From NCBI GenBank assembly GCA_020343555.1, contig CP070800.1:447970-454834 (forward strand): a stretch of 6,865 nt of DNA, in the 5' to 3' direction. Under the pieces are notes generated by a model, which saw nothing but the letters and a program-made list of their open reading frames with translations, searched no databases and had not been told where the DNA came from. Below, in pieces: positions 6,391-6,865 of the stretch. Source of the stretch: Dehalococcoidales bacterium. Its GTDB lineage: Bacteria > Chloroflexota > Dehalococcoidia > Dehalococcoidales > UBA2162. A program made the translations under genes and the position numbers. Within the stretch, counting starts at the first letter, position 1. Every line of letters begins with the position of its first letter.

Positions 6391-6865
6391 CTAAGGCCTT
6401 CCGGGAGGACCGCCAGGAGCACCGGGAGGACCGCCAGGAGCACCGGGAGGCCTGCCGGGAGCACCAGGAGGTCCACCGGGTCCGCTACCTGCCGGAGGAG
6501 GAGGTGGAGGTGGAAGTTCTTTCTGGCGTTTTTCAAGAAGGGCGTCGATCGTTGCTATTTCTTCCGGTGTAAGTGTGAAATCACCCGCTGCGATACTGTC
6601 TTCCATTTCTGAAATAGCCCTGGCACCATTGAGAGCCGAGGTTACTTCCGGTTTTCTTAATACCCAGGCAAGTGCTATCTGTGCCACACTCCTGCCATAT
6701 TTTTCCGCTATCGGTCTCAGGTTATTAACCAGTTCGAGGTTCAAGTTTAATTCAGGTTCGGTGAAATGAGGATTGTTACGGCGGAAGTCTACTTCGTCGA
6801 GTTCATCAGCACTCTTTATCGCCCCGGTGAGAATACCTTGCTGAAGAGGACTGTAGACTATCACA
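6391..6865 (-). CDS. Aldo/keto reductase, C-terminal part, with Pro/Gly-rich tail
   Basis: The visible 158 codons are the C-terminal half of an NAD(P)H-dependent aldo/keto reductase; the start is beyond the right edge, and the GTG at 6864 is an internal Val, not a start. IVYSPLQQGILTG (visible 2-14) is the typical strand-and-loop of the barrel. The helix YGRSVAQIALAWVLRKPEV (about 56-74) and the cofactor-binding segment ALNGARAISEMEDSIAA follow, ending with the usual LTPEEIATIDAL. The fold ends near residue 116. A 41-residue tail then begins with seven prolines, followed by AGSG and about four copies of a GGPPGAP heptapeptide. Such a tail is not part of the normal family architecture. It is encoded by 21-bp repeats and is in frame to a TAG, so it looks genuine. 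The gene is probably co-transcribed with the enolase-family gene 30 bp downstream, suggesting consecutive steps of oxidoreduction and enolate chemistry on one substrate; the substrate is unknown. Confidence 0.9.
   Translation of the reverse strand, partial: VIVYSPLQQGILTGAIKSADELDEVDFRRNNPHFTEPELNLNLELVNNLRPIAEKYGRSVAQIALAWVLRKPEVTSALNGARAISEMEDSIAAGDFTLTPEEIATIDALLEKRQKELPPPPPPPAGSGPGGPPGAPGRPPGAPGGPPGAPGGPPGRP
6401..6484 (-). repeat. Four tandem 21-bp repeats within the reductase 3' end
   Basis: Units start at 6401, 6422, 6443 and 6464. The first two are identical (plus strand CCGGGAGGACCGCCAGGAGCA would be one unit). The third differs at three positions and the fourth at more, mostly at third codon positions. 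The unit length is seven codons, so gain or loss of a copy keeps the frame. The repeats encode the GGPPGAP heptapeptide series of the protein's tail. Confidence 0.9.

Noticed and set aside
6401..6484. Short direct repeats that might suggest a CRISPR-like array
   Set aside because: The 21-bp units are contiguous with no spacers and encode an in-frame peptide repeat; they are coding tandem repeats.
6862..6864. GTG as a start codon for the rightmost minus-strand gene
   Set aside because: The protein begins in the middle of the aldo/keto reductase barrel (IVYSPLQQG), so the gene continues beyond the window and this codon is an internal Val.

Overview
The window looks like a moderately AT-rich bacterial chromosome segment. 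By eye the left 2.7 kb is more AT-rich than the right 4.1 kb. Start sites carry clear purine-rich ribosome binding sites. A DPMS-like glycosyltransferase, an OmpR-type regulator without a visible kinase, and catabolic genes of the enolase, MmgE/PrpD and aldo/keto reductase families together would suit an anaerobic or oligotrophic environmental lineage. Chloroflexota (Dehalococcoidia or SAR202-like) is my best guess from gene content, but no phylogenetic marker is present and this is only an inference.

Left half, + strand: the 3' part of a family 2 glycosyltransferase with two C-terminal membrane segments (to 670); a 381-bp non-coding region with a good extended -10 promoter; an OmpR/PhoB-family response regulator (1052-1735); a 276-bp leader with a three-codon mini-ORF and a hairpin around the ribosome binding site; and a small membrane-anchored protein with a transglutaminase/NlpC-like Cys...His pattern (2012-2584). 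The two leaders share short sequence words, which suggests a common control or a common ancestry.

Right half, - strand (read from the right edge leftwards): the C-terminal part of an aldo/keto reductase with an unusual Pro/Gly repeat tail (6865-6391); 30 bp later an enolase-superfamily protein of the mandelate racemase/muconate lactonizing type (6360-5227) closed by a strong hairpin; then an MmgE/PrpD protein (5061-3631), a smaller dyad, and a class I SAM-dependent methyltransferase (3511-2690). The reductase and enolase genes are probably one operon. The PrpD gene lies behind the hairpin, so it is either read through or has its own promoter.

A reductase, an enolate-chemistry enzyme and a PrpD-type lyase/epimerase side by side are consistent with catabolism of a hydroxy- or sugar-acid-like organic acid, but no substrate can be read from the sequence. 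I found no RNA gene, CRISPR array, insertion sequence, prophage or recognisable defence system. The points most worth checking are the reductase tail, the altered enolase active site, the Cys-His membrane protein and the paired leaders.
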